DNA from: Mesorhizobium sp. YM1C-6-2
Lineage (GTDB): Bacteria > Pseudomonadota > Alphaproteobacteria > Rhizobiales > Rhizobiaceae
Reading direction: 5' to 3'
Length of the DNA: 64,000 nucleotides
NCBI RefSeq assembly: GCF_003666685.1
Contig: NZ_RCIZ01000001.1
Location: 310,001-374,000, forward strand
A program made the translations under genes and the position numbers. Shown here in pieces: positions 8,747-17,654 of this stretch (the stretch's first letter is position 1; each line of letters begins with the position of its first letter). The notes beneath the pieces were generated by a model, which saw only the letters and a program-made list of their open reading frames with translations, was not told where the DNA came from and searched no databases.

Positions 8747-10672
8747 ATGCAATCGGAAGAGACAAGGAAGGGGTTGAGCCGGCGTCAGCTGCTTGGCAGC
8801 ACGGCCGCGGTTGCGGCGGCAGGCGCAGCCGGAGTGGGCGGTGCGCTGACGGTGACCGGTGGTGCAGTAACGCCGGCTGCTGCGCAGACGGCGGCATCGG
8901 GCGCCGGAAATTTTGAGGTCAAGCCGGGTGAGCTCGACGAATACTACGTGTTCTTTTCGAGCGGCCAGACCGGCGAGGTGCGCATCGTGGGCTGTCCGTC
9001 GATGCGCGAAATGATGCGCATCCCGGTGTTCAACCGGTGCAGCGCGACCGGCTGGGGCCAGACCAACGAGAGCCGCAAGGTGCTGACGGAAGGCCTGCTG
9101 CCGGAGAACGTCGAATTCCTGAAGGACAAGGGCGGCGTCTACCTCAACGGCGACCTTCACCACCCGCACCCGTCGCAGACCGACGGCACCTATGACGGCC
9201 GGTATCTCTACGCCAACGACAAGGCCAACACGCGCGTCTGCCGCATCCGTCTCGACGTGATGAAGTGCGACAAGATCATCCAGCTTCCAAACCAGCACAC
9301 GGTGCACGGCCTGCGGGTGCAGAAATATCCGAAGACCGGCTACGTGTTCTGCAACGGCGAGGATCGCGTGCCGCTCGTCAACGACGGCAAGACCATGGGC
9401 GACAAGAGCACCTATCATGCGATCTTCACCGCCGTCGACGGCGAGACGATGAAGGTCGCCTGGCAGGTCATGGTCGACGGCAACCTCGACAATGTCGATG
9501 CCGACTACCAAGGCAAGTACTGCTTCGCCACCTGCTACAACTCGGAAGAGGGCGTCAACCTCGCCGAGATGATGGCCAACGAGCAGGACTGGATCGTCAT
9601 CTTCAACCTGAAGCGCATCGAGGAAGCCGTCGCCAAGGGCGACTACGAGGAGATCAACGGCGTGCCGGTGATCGACGGCCGCAAGGGCTCGCCCTACACG
9701 CGCTACGTGCCGGTGCCCAACAGCCCGCACGGGATCAATACCGCGCCGGACGGTATCCATGTCGTCGCCAACGGCAAGCTGTCGCCGACCGTCACCGTCT
9801 TCGACGTGCGCAAGTTCGACGACCTCTTCGACGACAAGATCCAGCCGCGCGACACCGTCGTTGCCGAGCCGGAACTGGGCCTGGGACCGTTGCACACGGC
9901 GTATGACGGCAAGGGCAATGCCTACACGACGCTGTTCATCGACAGCCAGATCTGCAAGTGGAACATCGAGGACGCGAAGCGGGCCTATGCCGGCGAGCAG
10001 GTCGATCCGATCCGCCAGAAGCTCGACGTGCACTACCAGCCCGGTCACAACCACACCTCCATGGGTCAGACCAAGGAGGCGGACGGCCAGTGGCTGATCT
10101 CGCTGAACAAGTTCTCCAAGGACCGCTACCTGAATGTCGGCCCGCTGAAGCCGGAGAACGACCAGCTGATCGACATTTCGGGCGACCAGATGGTGCTCGT
10201 GCACGACAATCCGACCTTCGCCGAGCCGCATGACGCGACCATCGTGCACCGCTCCAAGATCAACCCGGTACACGTCTGGAACCGCGACGATCCCTTCTTC
10301 GCCGATGCCGTCAAGCAGGCGCAGGCGGACGGGATCGACCTCATGTCCGACTCGCAGGTCATCCGCGACGGCAACAAGGTGCGCGTCTACATGACGTCGG
10401 TGGCGCCTGCCTTCGGCCTCGAGGAGTTCACGGTCAGGCAGGGCGACGAGGTCACCGTCTACATAACGAACATCGACGAGGTCGAGGATCTGACCCACGG
10501 CTTCTCGATCATCAACTACGGCATCAACATGGAGGTAGCGCCTCAGGCCACCGCCTCCGTGACGTTCACGGCCAGCAAGCCGGGCGTCTGGTGGTACTAC
10601 TGCTCGTGGTTCTGCCACGCCATGCATATGGAAATGAAGGGCCGCATGTTCGTCGAGCCGCAGGGCGTCTGA
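8747..10672 (+). CDS. nosZ: nitrous-oxide reductase NosZ (clade I, Tat-exported)
   Basis: Periplasmic copper enzyme of 641 residues reducing N2O to N2. The N-terminus has a twin-arginine signal ([13 protein letters not shown], then a hydrophobic Ala/Gly run), which with the dctM-less nosRZDFYLX order marks clade I. The seven-bladed propeller carrying the CuZ site fills about residues 60-520, with His-rich segments such as DLHHPHPS and GHNHTSMG. The C-terminal cupredoxin domain carries the CuA motif [12 protein letters not shown] (Cys-x3-Cys-x3-His-x2-Met). It begins 18 bases after nosR behind an AGAAGGAGAG-type ribosome site. All expected ligands are present, so it should be functional. Confidence 0.97.
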   Translation: MQSEETRKGLSRRQLLGSTAAVAAAGAAGVGGALTVTGGAVTPAAAQTAASGAGNFEVKPGELDEYYVFFSSGQTGEVRIVGCPSMREMMRIPVFNRCSATGWGQTNESRKVLTEGLLPENVEFLKDKGGVYLNGDLHHPHPSQTDGTYDGRYLYANDKANTRVCRIRLDVMKCDKIIQLPNQHTVHGLRVQKYPKTGYVFCNGEDRVPLVNDGKTMGDKSTYHAIFTAVDGETMKVAWQVMVDGNLDNVDADYQGKYCFATCYNSEEGVNLAEMMANEQDWIVIFNLKRIEEAVAKGDYEEINGVPVIDGRKGSPYTRYVPVPNSPHGINTAPDGIHVVANGKLSPTVTVFDVRKFDDLFDDKIQPRDTVVAEPELGLGPLHTAYDGKGNAYTTLFIDSQICKWNIEDAKRAYAGEQVDPIRQKLDVHYQPGHNHTSMGQTKEADGQWLISLNKFSKDRYLNVGPLKPENDQLIDISGDQMVLVHDNPTFAEPHDATIVHRSKINPVHVWNRDDPFFADAVKQAQADGIDLMSDSQVIRDGNKVRVYMTSVAPAFGLEEFTVRQGDEVTVYITNIDEVEDLTHGFSIINYGINMEVAPQATASVTFTASKPGVWWYYCSWFCHAMHMEMKGRMFVEPQGV

Positions 10673-10674
10673 CG

Positions 10675-12054
10675 ATGGCGTCCGGCTCCCGATCGGCAGG
10701 AGTCCTGATGGTGGCGGCCCTGGCCGCCGCCATCCTGGCCTCGTCGGTGCATGCTGCGGTGATCGAGCACCGTGCAGGCGCCGGCGATCTGCAGGCCGTC
10801 ATCGACGCTGTCCAGCCGGGAGACGTGGTCCGTCTCAAGGCGGGCGAGCACAACGGACCGATCCGGCTCGACAAGCCGCTGGCGCTCGAAGGCGAACCGG
10901 GGGCCGTGATCGTCGGCGACGGCGCCGGCAGCGTGATCACCGTCACGGCGCCGCAGTCGATCGTGCGCGGGCTGGAGATCAGAGGCTCGGGCAAGGATCT
11001 CTACAACATGGATTCAGGCGTCTTCGTCGCGCAGACCGCGACGGGAGCGCGCATCGAGGACAACGCGATCATCGGCAATCTCGTCGGCATCTATCTGCAC
11101 GGTGCCGTGGATTCGCTCGCCAGGGGCAACAGGATCGTCGGCTTGCGCGAGGGCCGCACCAGCGAGGCCGGCGACGGCATATCGTTGTGGAACGCACCGG
11201 GCGCCAGGATCGTCGACAACGACATCAGCTACGGCCGCGACGGCATCTTCACCAAGACGAGCAAGCAGAACGTCTTCAGCGGCAACCAACTCCGCAACGT
11301 CCGTTTCGGCATCCACTACATGTACACCAACGACAGCGAGATCAGCGGCAACACCTCCGTCGGCAACAATGTCGGCTATGCGATCATGTTTTCGGACAAG
11401 CTGCGCATTCTCGGCAATGTCTCGGACGGCGATCGCGACCACGGGCTGCTGCTGAACTACGCCAACGGCTCCGAGATCGCCGGCAATGTGGTGCGCGGGC
11501 GGCTACAGCCGGCCGAGAGATGGACGGGCGCCGGGCGCGCCGGCGGTGTACACGGCGTGCCGGCGGAGCAGGGCGTCTCCGATTCGGTTCCGGGCACGGC
11601 CAGGCTCGGCCCCGAAAAATGCGTGTTCATCTATAACGCCAACCGCAACCGGTTCACTGACAACCGGTTCGAGGGCTGCGCCATCGGCATCCATTTCACC
11701 GCCGGCTCCGAAGGCAACGCGATGGCCGGCAATGCCTTCATCGGCAACCGCAACCAGGTGAAATATGTCGGCACGCGCCATCTTGACTGGTCGTTCGAGG
11801 GGCGCGGCAACTACTGGAGCGACAACCCGGCCTTCGACCTCGACGGCGACGGCATCGCAGACAACCCCTACCGGCCGAACGATCTCATCGACAGGGTCCT
11901 GTGGACTGCCCCGCAGGCCAAGGTTCTCGTGAACAGCCCCGCGGTCCAGGTGATCCGCTGGGCGCAGTCGCAATTCCCGGCGCTGCTGCCCGGCGGCGTC
12001 ATCGACAGCCGCCCGCTGATGGCGCCGCTGGGCGGGGAGCAGACGGAGCAATGA
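10675..12054 (+). CDS. nosD: NosD, periplasmic copper-site maturation protein
   Basis: Protein of 459 residues with a signal peptide and a right-handed beta-helix of carbohydrate-binding/sugar-hydrolase (CASH) repeats. Repeated N-x-I-x-G-N turns are visible (for example IEDNAIIGN, ISGNTSVGN, IAGNVV). With NosF and NosY it forms the ABC-type complex that supplies sulfur and/or copper for the CuZ cluster. ATG 10675 is two bases after the nosZ stop and gives a clean signal peptide (MASGSRSAGVLMVAALAAA). The stop overlaps the nosF start. Confidence 0.93.
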   Translation: MASGSRSAGVLMVAALAAAILASSVHAAVIEHRAGAGDLQAVIDAVQPGDVVRLKAGEHNGPIRLDKPLALEGEPGAVIVGDGAGSVITVTAPQSIVRGLEIRGSGKDLYNMDSGVFVAQTATGARIEDNAIIGNLVGIYLHGAVDSLARGNRIVGLREGRTSEAGDGISLWNAPGARIVDNDISYGRDGIFTKTSKQNVFSGNQLRNVRFGIHYMYTNDSEISGNTSVGNNVGYAIMFSDKLRILGNVSDGDRDHGLLLNYANGSEIAGNVVRGRLQPAERWTGAGRAGGVHGVPAEQGVSDSVPGTARLGPEKCVFIYNANRNRFTDNRFEGCAIGIHFTAGSEGNAMAGNAFIGNRNQVKYVGTRHLDWSFEGRGNYWSDNPAFDLDGDGIADNPYRPNDLIDRVLWTAPQAKVLVNSPAVQVIRWAQSQFPALLPGGVIDSRPLMAPLGGEQTEQ

Positions 12055-12974
12055 TGTCCGAAACGGTTCAAGTGTCCGGCGTGACCAAGTCCTATGGCAA
12101 GGTGCGGGCCGTTACCGATATCTCATGTGTCCTCCGCGAGGGCGAGACGATTGCCCTGGTCGGCCACAACGGCGCCGGCAAGACGACGTTGATCAAGCTG
12201 ATGCTCGGCCTCATCCGGCCGAGCTCCGGCACGGTCCGCGTTCTGGGCGAGGATCCGGCGGCCGGCCAGTTCGAAGCGCGGCGCAGGCTCGGCTATCTGC
12301 CGGAAAACGTCTCCTTCAACATGGCCCTGACCGGCCGCGAGACGCTGGCTTTCTACGCGCGGCTGAAGCGCGTGCCGGTGGCAACGACCGGCGGGCTGCT
12401 GGAGCGGGTAGGGCTAGGCGCGGCGGCGGACCGGCGCGTCGGCACTTATTCGAAGGGCATGCGCCAGAGGCTCGGCCTCGCCCAGGCGCTGCTCGGCCGG
12501 CCGCGCGTATTACTGCTCGACGAGCCGACCACCGGCCTCGATCCGGCGCTGCGCCGCAGCTTCTACGACATCGTCGCCGAATTGCGGGCGGACGGCGCCA
12601 CCGTGCTGCTTTCCTCGCATGCGCTGACCGAGCTCGAAGGCAAGGCCGACCGTGTCGTCATCGTCAACCGCGGCGTCAAGATTGCGGATGGCACTCTCGA
12701 TGAATTGCGGCGCATCGCGCAACTGCCGACGCGGATTCGCATCACGCTGGCGGACGCGACAGCCGGGCAGGTGGATGAATGGATGGCGCGGTCGAAAGGC
12801 TGGCGGCGTGTCAACGTCCATCTGCTGGAGATCGACGCCGGGCCGGGCGAGAAGATCGAGCTCCTGAGGAGCGCCGCGGCTCCCGGCGCACCGGTCGCCG
12901 ACCTCGACGTCACGCCGCCCACGCTCGACGAGCTTTACGCCCATTTCCTCAGTGCGCGGGAGAATGCAGAATGA
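12051..12974 (+). CDS. nosF: NosF, ABC ATPase of the NosDFY complex
   Basis: Cytoplasmic ATPase of 307 residues energising NosDFY. It has Walker A GHNGAGKTT, a signature region YSKGMRQRLGLAQ (the variant KGMRQR form usual for ABC-2 partners), Walker B LLLDEPTTGLDP, and SSHALTELE as switch region. The start is ATG 12051 (or the adjacent ATG at 12054), overlapping the nosD stop. A C-terminal extension of about 80 residues is typical of the family. It overlaps nosY by four bases (ATGA). Confidence 0.94.
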   Translation: MMSETVQVSGVTKSYGKVRAVTDISCVLREGETIALVGHNGAGKTTLIKLMLGLIRPSSGTVRVLGEDPAAGQFEARRRLGYLPENVSFNMALTGRETLAFYARLKRVPVATTGGLLERVGLGAAADRRVGTYSKGMRQRLGLAQALLGRPRVLLLDEPTTGLDPALRRSFYDIVAELRADGATVLLSSHALTELEGKADRVVIVNRGVKIADGTLDELRRIAQLPTRIRITLADATAGQVDEWMARSKGWRRVNVHLLEIDAGPGEKIELLRSAAAPGAPVADLDVTPPTLDELYAHFLSARENAE

Positions 12975-13798
12975 TGAATATCCTGATCATCGCCCGCAAG
13001 GAGATCCAGGAAGGGCTGCGCAACCGCTGGGTGCTGGCGACCACGCTGCTCTTGGCCGCGCTTGCGCTGACACTCACCTTTCTCGGCAGCGCGCCGACCG
13101 GGAATGTCGGCGCCAGCGCGCTCGACGTGGTGATCGTCAGCCTGTCCAGCCTGACGATCTTCCTGGTGCCGCTGATCGCGCTGCTGATCTCACACGACGC
13201 CATCGTCGGCGAAATGGAGCGCGGCACCATGCTCCTGCTGCTCAGCTACCCGATCGGGCGCTGGCAGGTGATCGCTGGCAAGTTCATCGGCCATCTCGCC
13301 ATCCTCGCCTTCGCCGCACTGCTCGGCTACGGCGCCGCCGCGGTTGCGCTGGCGGCCACCGGCGCGGCCATCGGCACGGCAAGCTGGCTTGCCTTCGCCT
13401 CGATGATCCTGTCCTCGGTCCTGCTCGGCGCGGTGTTCATCGCTCTCGGCTATCTGATCAGCGCGATGGCCGGCGAACGCGGCACCGCCGGCGGCATCGC
13501 CATCGGCGTGTGGCTTGTCTGCGTGCTCATCTACGACATGGCGCTGCTCGGCCTGCTGGTCGTCGATCAGGGGCAGGTCATCGGCAGCGGCGTGCTCAAC
13601 GCATTGCTGCTCGCCAACCCGACCGACGCCTACCGGCTGCTCAATCTCGGTTCGGGAAACGCCGGTGCGCTGTCGGGCATGGGCGGCGTGGCCGAGAATG
13701 CGGCGCTCGCACCGGGCGTCCTCGTTGCGGCGCTGCTCGCCTGGGTGCTGGCACCGCTTGCCGCCGCCGCCCTCATATTTTCAAGGAGAGAGCTATGA
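12971..13798 (+). CDS. nosY: NosY, ABC-2 type permease of the NosDFY complex
   Basis: Inner-membrane protein of 275 residues with about six helices and an ABC-2 permease layout: an N-terminal cytoplasmic helix (ARKEIQEGLRNRWVL), a first membrane helix, then an EMERGTMLLLLSYPIGRWQ coupling segment. It is the membrane partner of NosF and docks NosD on the periplasmic side. The start overlaps the nosF stop, and the stop overlaps nosL, so translation is probably coupled along the operon. Confidence 0.93.
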   Translation: MMNILIIARKEIQEGLRNRWVLATTLLLAALALTLTFLGSAPTGNVGASALDVVIVSLSSLTIFLVPLIALLISHDAIVGEMERGTMLLLLSYPIGRWQVIAGKFIGHLAILAFAALLGYGAAAVALAATGAAIGTASWLAFASMILSSVLLGAVFIALGYLISAMAGERGTAGGIAIGVWLVCVLIYDMALLGLLVVDQGQVIGSGVLNALLLANPTDAYRLLNLGSGNAGALSGMGGVAENAALAPGVLVAALLAWVLAPLAAAALIFSRREL

Positions 13799-14346
13799 GA
13801 CGGGGTCTGCTTTTCCTGGCCGCGGCATTTGCGCTCGCCGTCGCCGGCTGCAGCGACGAGAGCCCGGCGGAGCCGCCGAAACCCTTTGCACTGACGATGG
13901 ATGCGATCGGTCGTTATTGCGGCATGAACGTCCTGGAGCATCCCGGTCCGAAAGGCCAGATCATGCTCGGCGAGATCCCGGAGCCGATCTGGTTTTCCTC
14001 GGCGCGCGATGCGGTCGCCTTCACAATGTTGCCCGAGGAGCCCAAGAACATCGCAGCGATCTACGTTTCCGACATGGCGAAGGCCGAGAGCTGGGAGCAG
14101 CCGGGCGCCGAGAACTGGATCGAGGCGCGCCAGGCCTATTATGTGATCGGCAGTTCCGTGCGCGGCGGTATGGGTGCGGAAGAGGCGGTGCCCTTCTCGA
14201 GCGAGACCGCCGCCGCTCGTTTCGCTGAGGAAAATGGCGGGCAGGTCGTCCGCTTCGCCGACATTCCTTCCGAATATGTGCTCGGCAGCACGGATGCCGG
14301 CGCGGACGAGTCCCTCGCCCATCCCGGCGGCAACGTTACCCATTAG
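13795..14346 (+). CDS. nosL: NosL, copper chaperone lipoprotein
   Basis: Lipoprotein of 183 residues with lipobox LAVAGC (Cys about residue 17). It delivers Cu(I) to apo-NosZ through the NosDFY complex. Family features are RYCGMNVLEHPGPKGQI (a Cys-x-Met copper-binding motif) and the segment VRGGMGAEEAVPF. ATG 13795 overlaps the nosY stop and is preceded by AAGGAGAGAG. NosX starts 11 bases after its stop. Confidence 0.93.
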   Translation: MRRGLLFLAAAFALAVAGCSDESPAEPPKPFALTMDAIGRYCGMNVLEHPGPKGQIMLGEIPEPIWFSSARDAVAFTMLPEEPKNIAAIYVSDMAKAESWEQPGAENWIEARQAYYVIGSSVRGGMGAEEAVPFSSETAAARFAEENGGQVVRFADIPSEYVLGSTDAGADESLAHPGGNVTH

Positions 14347-14356
14347 GAGCCGCGCC

Positions 14357-15346
14357 ATGGCTGCACCCCTGAACCGCCGCCGTTTCATCGGGATCTCGGC
14401 CGCCAGCGCCGGGCTCTCGCTGTTGCCGTTCGGGCGTACCGGCTTTGCCGAAGCGCATCCCGTGACCTGGAACGGGCAGGCGCTGGGCGCGAGCGCGACC
14501 CTGGTGATCCACCACCACGACCGGTCCGTCGCCGAACGGCTTGTCGAACGGGCGGTCGCGGAAGTCGCCCGCCTGGAGCGCATATTCAGCCTCTACCGGG
14601 AAGACTCGGCGCTGGTGGAATTGAACCGGGTGGGCGCCCTTGCCGCGCCGTCCGCCGATCTGGTGGAGCTCCTGAAAATCTCGCAGCAGGTCTGGGCTGC
14701 GACAGGCGGCGCCTTCGATCCGACCGTGCAGCCTCTGTGGATGCTCTATGCGCGTCATTTTTCCGCCGCCGGTGCGGACCCGGCCGGTCCTTCACATGAA
14801 CAGCATCATGAAGCTCTGGCCCTTGTCGGATTCGACAAGATCAGATTCAGCCGGGACCGTGTTTCGTTCTCCCGCGCTGGCATGGCGCTGACCTTCAACG
14901 GCATAGCGCAAGGCTACATCACTGACCGTGTCGTTGACCTGCTGCGCGACGGCGGCATTGTGAGCAGCCTCGTCGACATGGGTGAGATACGCACCCTCGG
15001 CATCAAGCCGGACAACACACCATGGAAGGTTGCGGTGGACGGCGCGCCGATGGGCGATGACCTGTCAGCTACGCTCGAGGTCGTCGACAAGGCGGTCGCG
15101 ACCTCAAGCATCGAGGGTTTTCACTTCGACGCAGCAGGCCGGTTCAACCATCTGCTCGATCCGCGCAGCGGAGCCACGGCCCGGCAATGGAAAAGCATGA
15201 CGGTCATCGCCCCGGACGCGGCCGCCGCCGACGCATTGTCCACCGCGTTCAATCTGATGGACGCCGACGCCATCACCGCGATCGTCCGGGCACGCAGCGG
15301 GATCGAGGTTCTCGCCGCAGGCCGGGAAAAATCCCTGCGCCTCTAG
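14357..15346 (+). CDS. nosX: NosX, ApbE-type FAD:protein FMN transferase
   Basis: Periplasmic flavin transferase of 329 residues, expected to attach FMN covalently to the Thr of NosR. It has a Tat signal (NRRRFIGISAASAG) and ApbE motifs: a segment LERIFSLYREDSAL for FAD binding, FNGIAQGYITDRV, and the late NHLLDPRSG near residue 265 with the magnesium and FAD-contact residues. It ends the nos operon. Its stop overlaps by a few bases the stop of a convergent threonine synthase-like remnant. Confidence 0.92.
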   Translation: MAAPLNRRRFIGISAASAGLSLLPFGRTGFAEAHPVTWNGQALGASATLVIHHHDRSVAERLVERAVAEVARLERIFSLYREDSALVELNRVGALAAPSADLVELLKISQQVWAATGGAFDPTVQPLWMLYARHFSAAGADPAGPSHEQHHEALALVGFDKIRFSRDRVSFSRAGMALTFNGIAQGYITDRVVDLLRDGGIVSSLVDMGEIRTLGIKPDNTPWKVAVDGAPMGDDLSATLEVVDKAVATSSIEGFHFDAAGRFNHLLDPRSGATARQWKSMTVIAPDAAAADALSTAFNLMDADAITAIVRARSGIEVLAAGREKSLRL

Positions 15347-15655
15347 TTCGACGCGTCGCCGGCCACTTCCGTGAGAGCAGCCTCAAGGGCGGCAAGATCG
15401 ATCGGCGCGCGAAGGCTCGGGAGATGATCGATCACCGACATCGTCTCGCGGAAGCCGGAGCCGGTCATGACCGCCACGACCTTCATGCCGGTGGTGATCG
15501 CCCCCTCGGCGCGCAGCTGCTGCAACGCAGGCCAGACCACCGCCGATGAAGGCTCGACATAGAGCCCGTCTTTCCCGCCGATCGCACTGACGGCGGATAT
15601 GGCCTCTTCCTCGGTTGCGACCTTCACGTCGCCCTTGGTCGCCCACTCAGAACAC
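15343..15655 (-). pseudogene. threonine synthase-like PLP enzyme, C-terminal remnant
   Basis: About 100 residues matching only the C-terminal end of a threonine synthase/threonine dehydratase-type fold II PLP enzyme (LYVEPSSAVVWPALQQL, then VVAVMTGSGFRET). The catalytic Lys and the whole N-terminal two thirds are missing. Reading upstream, sensible coding ends near 15,655 and the next in-frame stop is met at about 15,690. At the same point another 5'-truncated gene starts on the opposite strand. It is a dead fragment left by a deletion or rearrangement, or a join in the assembly. Confidence 0.8.
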
Positions 15656-16215
15656 GAGGCGCCGACGGCAACGAATATGAACTTGCGTCATCGAAGTTCG
15701 TCAATTCGGCAGGGCTTGGAGCCCAAGCCCTTGCAAACGCTATCGAAGGATTTCCCAAGACGCATGTACCGGAGCTCCACTATGCGCGCGGCAGCTATTT
15801 CGCTGCGAACTGCAAGTCGCCTTTTACGCATCTGATCTATCCACTGCCAGAGCCTGGCGGGCTCGGCGTACACCTGACTCTGGATCTCGCCGGGTCGATG
15901 CGTTTTGGTCCGGACGTCGAATGGATCGATCGCGTCGTCTACGAAGTCGATGAAGCGAAGGCGGACCAGTTCTATGATGCCATCCGGAAATTCTGGCCCG
16001 CCCTTCCGGAAGGTTCCCTCCATGCGGACTATTCGGGCATCAGGCCAAAACTGGCGGGACCGGGGCAGCCAAGCCGTGACTTCCTCATAGAAGGAGAAGA
16101 GGATCATGGCGTGAAGGGAGTAGTCAATCTGTTCGGCATCGAAAGCCCTGGCCTGACCTCCTGCCTTGCCATCGCTGATCATGTTGCCGACCTGCTCGGC
16201 AAATATTCTGCGTAG
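15656..16215 (+). pseudogene. FAD-dependent oxidoreductase (L-2-hydroxyglutarate oxidase-like), C-terminal remnant
   Basis: From about 15,656 an open frame without a proper start encodes about 185 residues of the C-terminal half of a DAO-type FAD oxidoreductase. It includes VNSAGLGAQALA, the barrel-closing segment HYARGSYF, a GLGVHLTLDLAG stretch, and the late HADYSGIRPKL and GIESPGLTSCLAIADHVA that close the FAD site. These resemble L-2-hydroxyglutarate oxidases (LhgO family). The N-terminal Rossmann GxGxxG segment is absent. An internal ATG at 15,898 could in principle start a shorter peptide, but it would lack cofactor binding. The terminator hairpin at 16,214-16,247 follows. Confidence 0.8.
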
Positions 16216-16247
16216 CCGCTGCGGCACGAGTGTGTGCCGCGGCTTTT
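16214..16247 (+). terminator. rho-independent terminator
   Basis: The arms AGCCG and GCGGCAC pair with GTGCCGC and GGCT across a short loop, with one bulge, and the 3' arm runs into TTTT. It begins in the stop codon of the truncated FAD oxidoreductase, consistent with that gene's original terminator. Confidence 0.65.
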
Positions 16248-16363
16248 CCGAGCCGAAGGAGCAAGGGAACGGGTCGACGGGGGGACCAAACTGGTTTGGT
16301 CACCGCCCCTGGACAGATGATCCCGGCCGACGGGCGGCCATCAATTACGACGGCTTCATCGGC

Positions 16364-17647
16364 CTACCGGCGGTTGCCCGCCAAGTGAGCGACTTGCGCA
16401 CCGGCTTCATAATAGAGTTCCTTCACACCACGTAGCGGCACCGGCTTCATGCCGCTCACAGGCAGCGGGAAATCTTCTTCGTTCTTCTCGCCAAGTATCA
16501 GCATCGCCAGTTCACGACCGAACACCGTGCCGGGCGAGATGCCGCGGCCATTGTAACCGAACACGCCCAACGCCTCGGGGCCGAAACCATGCAGGCGCGG
16601 CACCGCGTCGTCGGTCATGCCGATCTGGCCGTACCATTCATGTTCGAAGTCGATTCCAGCGAGTTGCTGAAACAGGCTCGCCAGGGCGCGTCGCGCCCAG
16701 GCCTTGTGCACATGCGTGCCGCCGTTACGCAGCGCGCCCACCGAGCCGAATACCAGCCGCCCGGCGCGATCGAGGCGGAACGACGAGAGGATCGTTTTTG
16801 TATCCCACACGCCCTCCTTGCCGGGCAGTATGGCGGCGAGCGCCGCGGCATCGAGAGGTGGTGTGGCGAGATTGAAATAGGGAAGGCGCACTTGCGCCTG
16901 CTGCGTGCCCTGCCATGGTCCGCTGCCGTAGGCATCAGTGGCCACCACCAGCCATCGCGCCTCGACGCTGCCTCGGGCGGTTCGGATGTTCCAATGGGCG
17001 CCGCAGCGTTCTGCGGCGATGACCGGACTCTGCGTGTAAAGCCGTGCGCCGGCAACAAGTGCTGCGCGGGCAAGTCCTCGCGCATAGGCCAGCGGCTGAA
17101 GCGTGCCGGCCCGCTGGTCGAGCAGGGCACCGGCATAGGCGCGGCTGCCGACCCGGTCGGCTGTCTCGCGGGCGTCGAGCAGGCTCACCGGCGCGCCGCG
17201 CCTGAGCCACTGCACTTCGCGCTGCCTCAACTCTTGCAGGCCAGCCTCGCCGACGGCGCAGTGCAAGGTTCCGTTGCGCTCCAATTCGCAATCGATGCCG
17301 TGACGGTCGATGAGCGACATGACCAGTGCGGGGCCGTCACCCAGCGCCTCCAGCAAACGCTCGCCATGGGTCTGGCCGACGGCCGCCGGGACGTCGTCCG
17401 GCATCAGCCACAGTCCGGCATTGATCAGGCCGACATTGCGGCCGGCACCGCCAAAGCCGAAGTCATGCGCTTCGAGGAGAACCGCGGACATGCCAGCCTC
17501 TGCGAGATGGAGTGCGCAGGACAGGCCGGTATAGCCGCCGCCGACGATGACGACATGGGCTTCGGCCCTGCCGTCCAGCGGCAGCGTCGCCGGCGCTGCC
17601 GGGGCCGATGCTTCCCACAAGCCGTGAGTGCGCGGGTCGTTCAGCAT
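16364..17647 (-). CDS. amaA: L-pipecolate oxidase-type FAD oxidoreductase
   Basis: DAO-family flavoenzyme of 427 residues, inferred to oxidise L-pipecolate to 1-piperideine-6-carboxylate. FAD motifs are visible: VVIVGGGYTGLSCALHLAEAG near residue 33, GAGRNVGLINAG near residue 67, and the C-terminal GYNGRGISPGTVFG. The start MLNDPRTHGLWEASAP at 17647 is 7 bases after the aminotransferase stop and resembles AmaA of Pseudomonas putida from memory; the longer frame adds only unrelated residues. Last gene of the operon. Gamma-glutamylputrescine oxidase is the main alternative from sequence alone; the gene neighbours favour pipecolate. Confidence 0.78.
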   Translation of the reverse strand: MLNDPRTHGLWEASAPAAPATLPLDGRAEAHVVIVGGGYTGLSCALHLAEAGMSAVLLEAHDFGFGGAGRNVGLINAGLWLMPDDVPAAVGQTHGERLLEALGDGPALVMSLIDRHGIDCELERNGTLHCAVGEAGLQELRQREVQWLRRGAPVSLLDARETADRVGSRAYAGALLDQRAGTLQPLAYARGLARAALVAGARLYTQSPVIAAERCGAHWNIRTARGSVEARWLVVATDAYGSGPWQGTQQAQVRLPYFNLATPPLDAAALAAILPGKEGVWDTKTILSSFRLDRAGRLVFGSVGALRNGGTHVHKAWARRALASLFQQLAGIDFEHEWYGQIGMTDDAVPRLHGFGPEALGVFGYNGRGISPGTVFGRELAMLILGEKNEEDFPLPVSGMKPVPLRGVKELYYEAGAQVAHLAGNRR

Positions 17648-17654
17648 CTTGTTT

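Noticed and set aside
8672-10627. Minus-strand frame of 651 codons across nosZ
   Set aside because: High-GC antisense shadow; NosZ on the plus strand is unmistakable.
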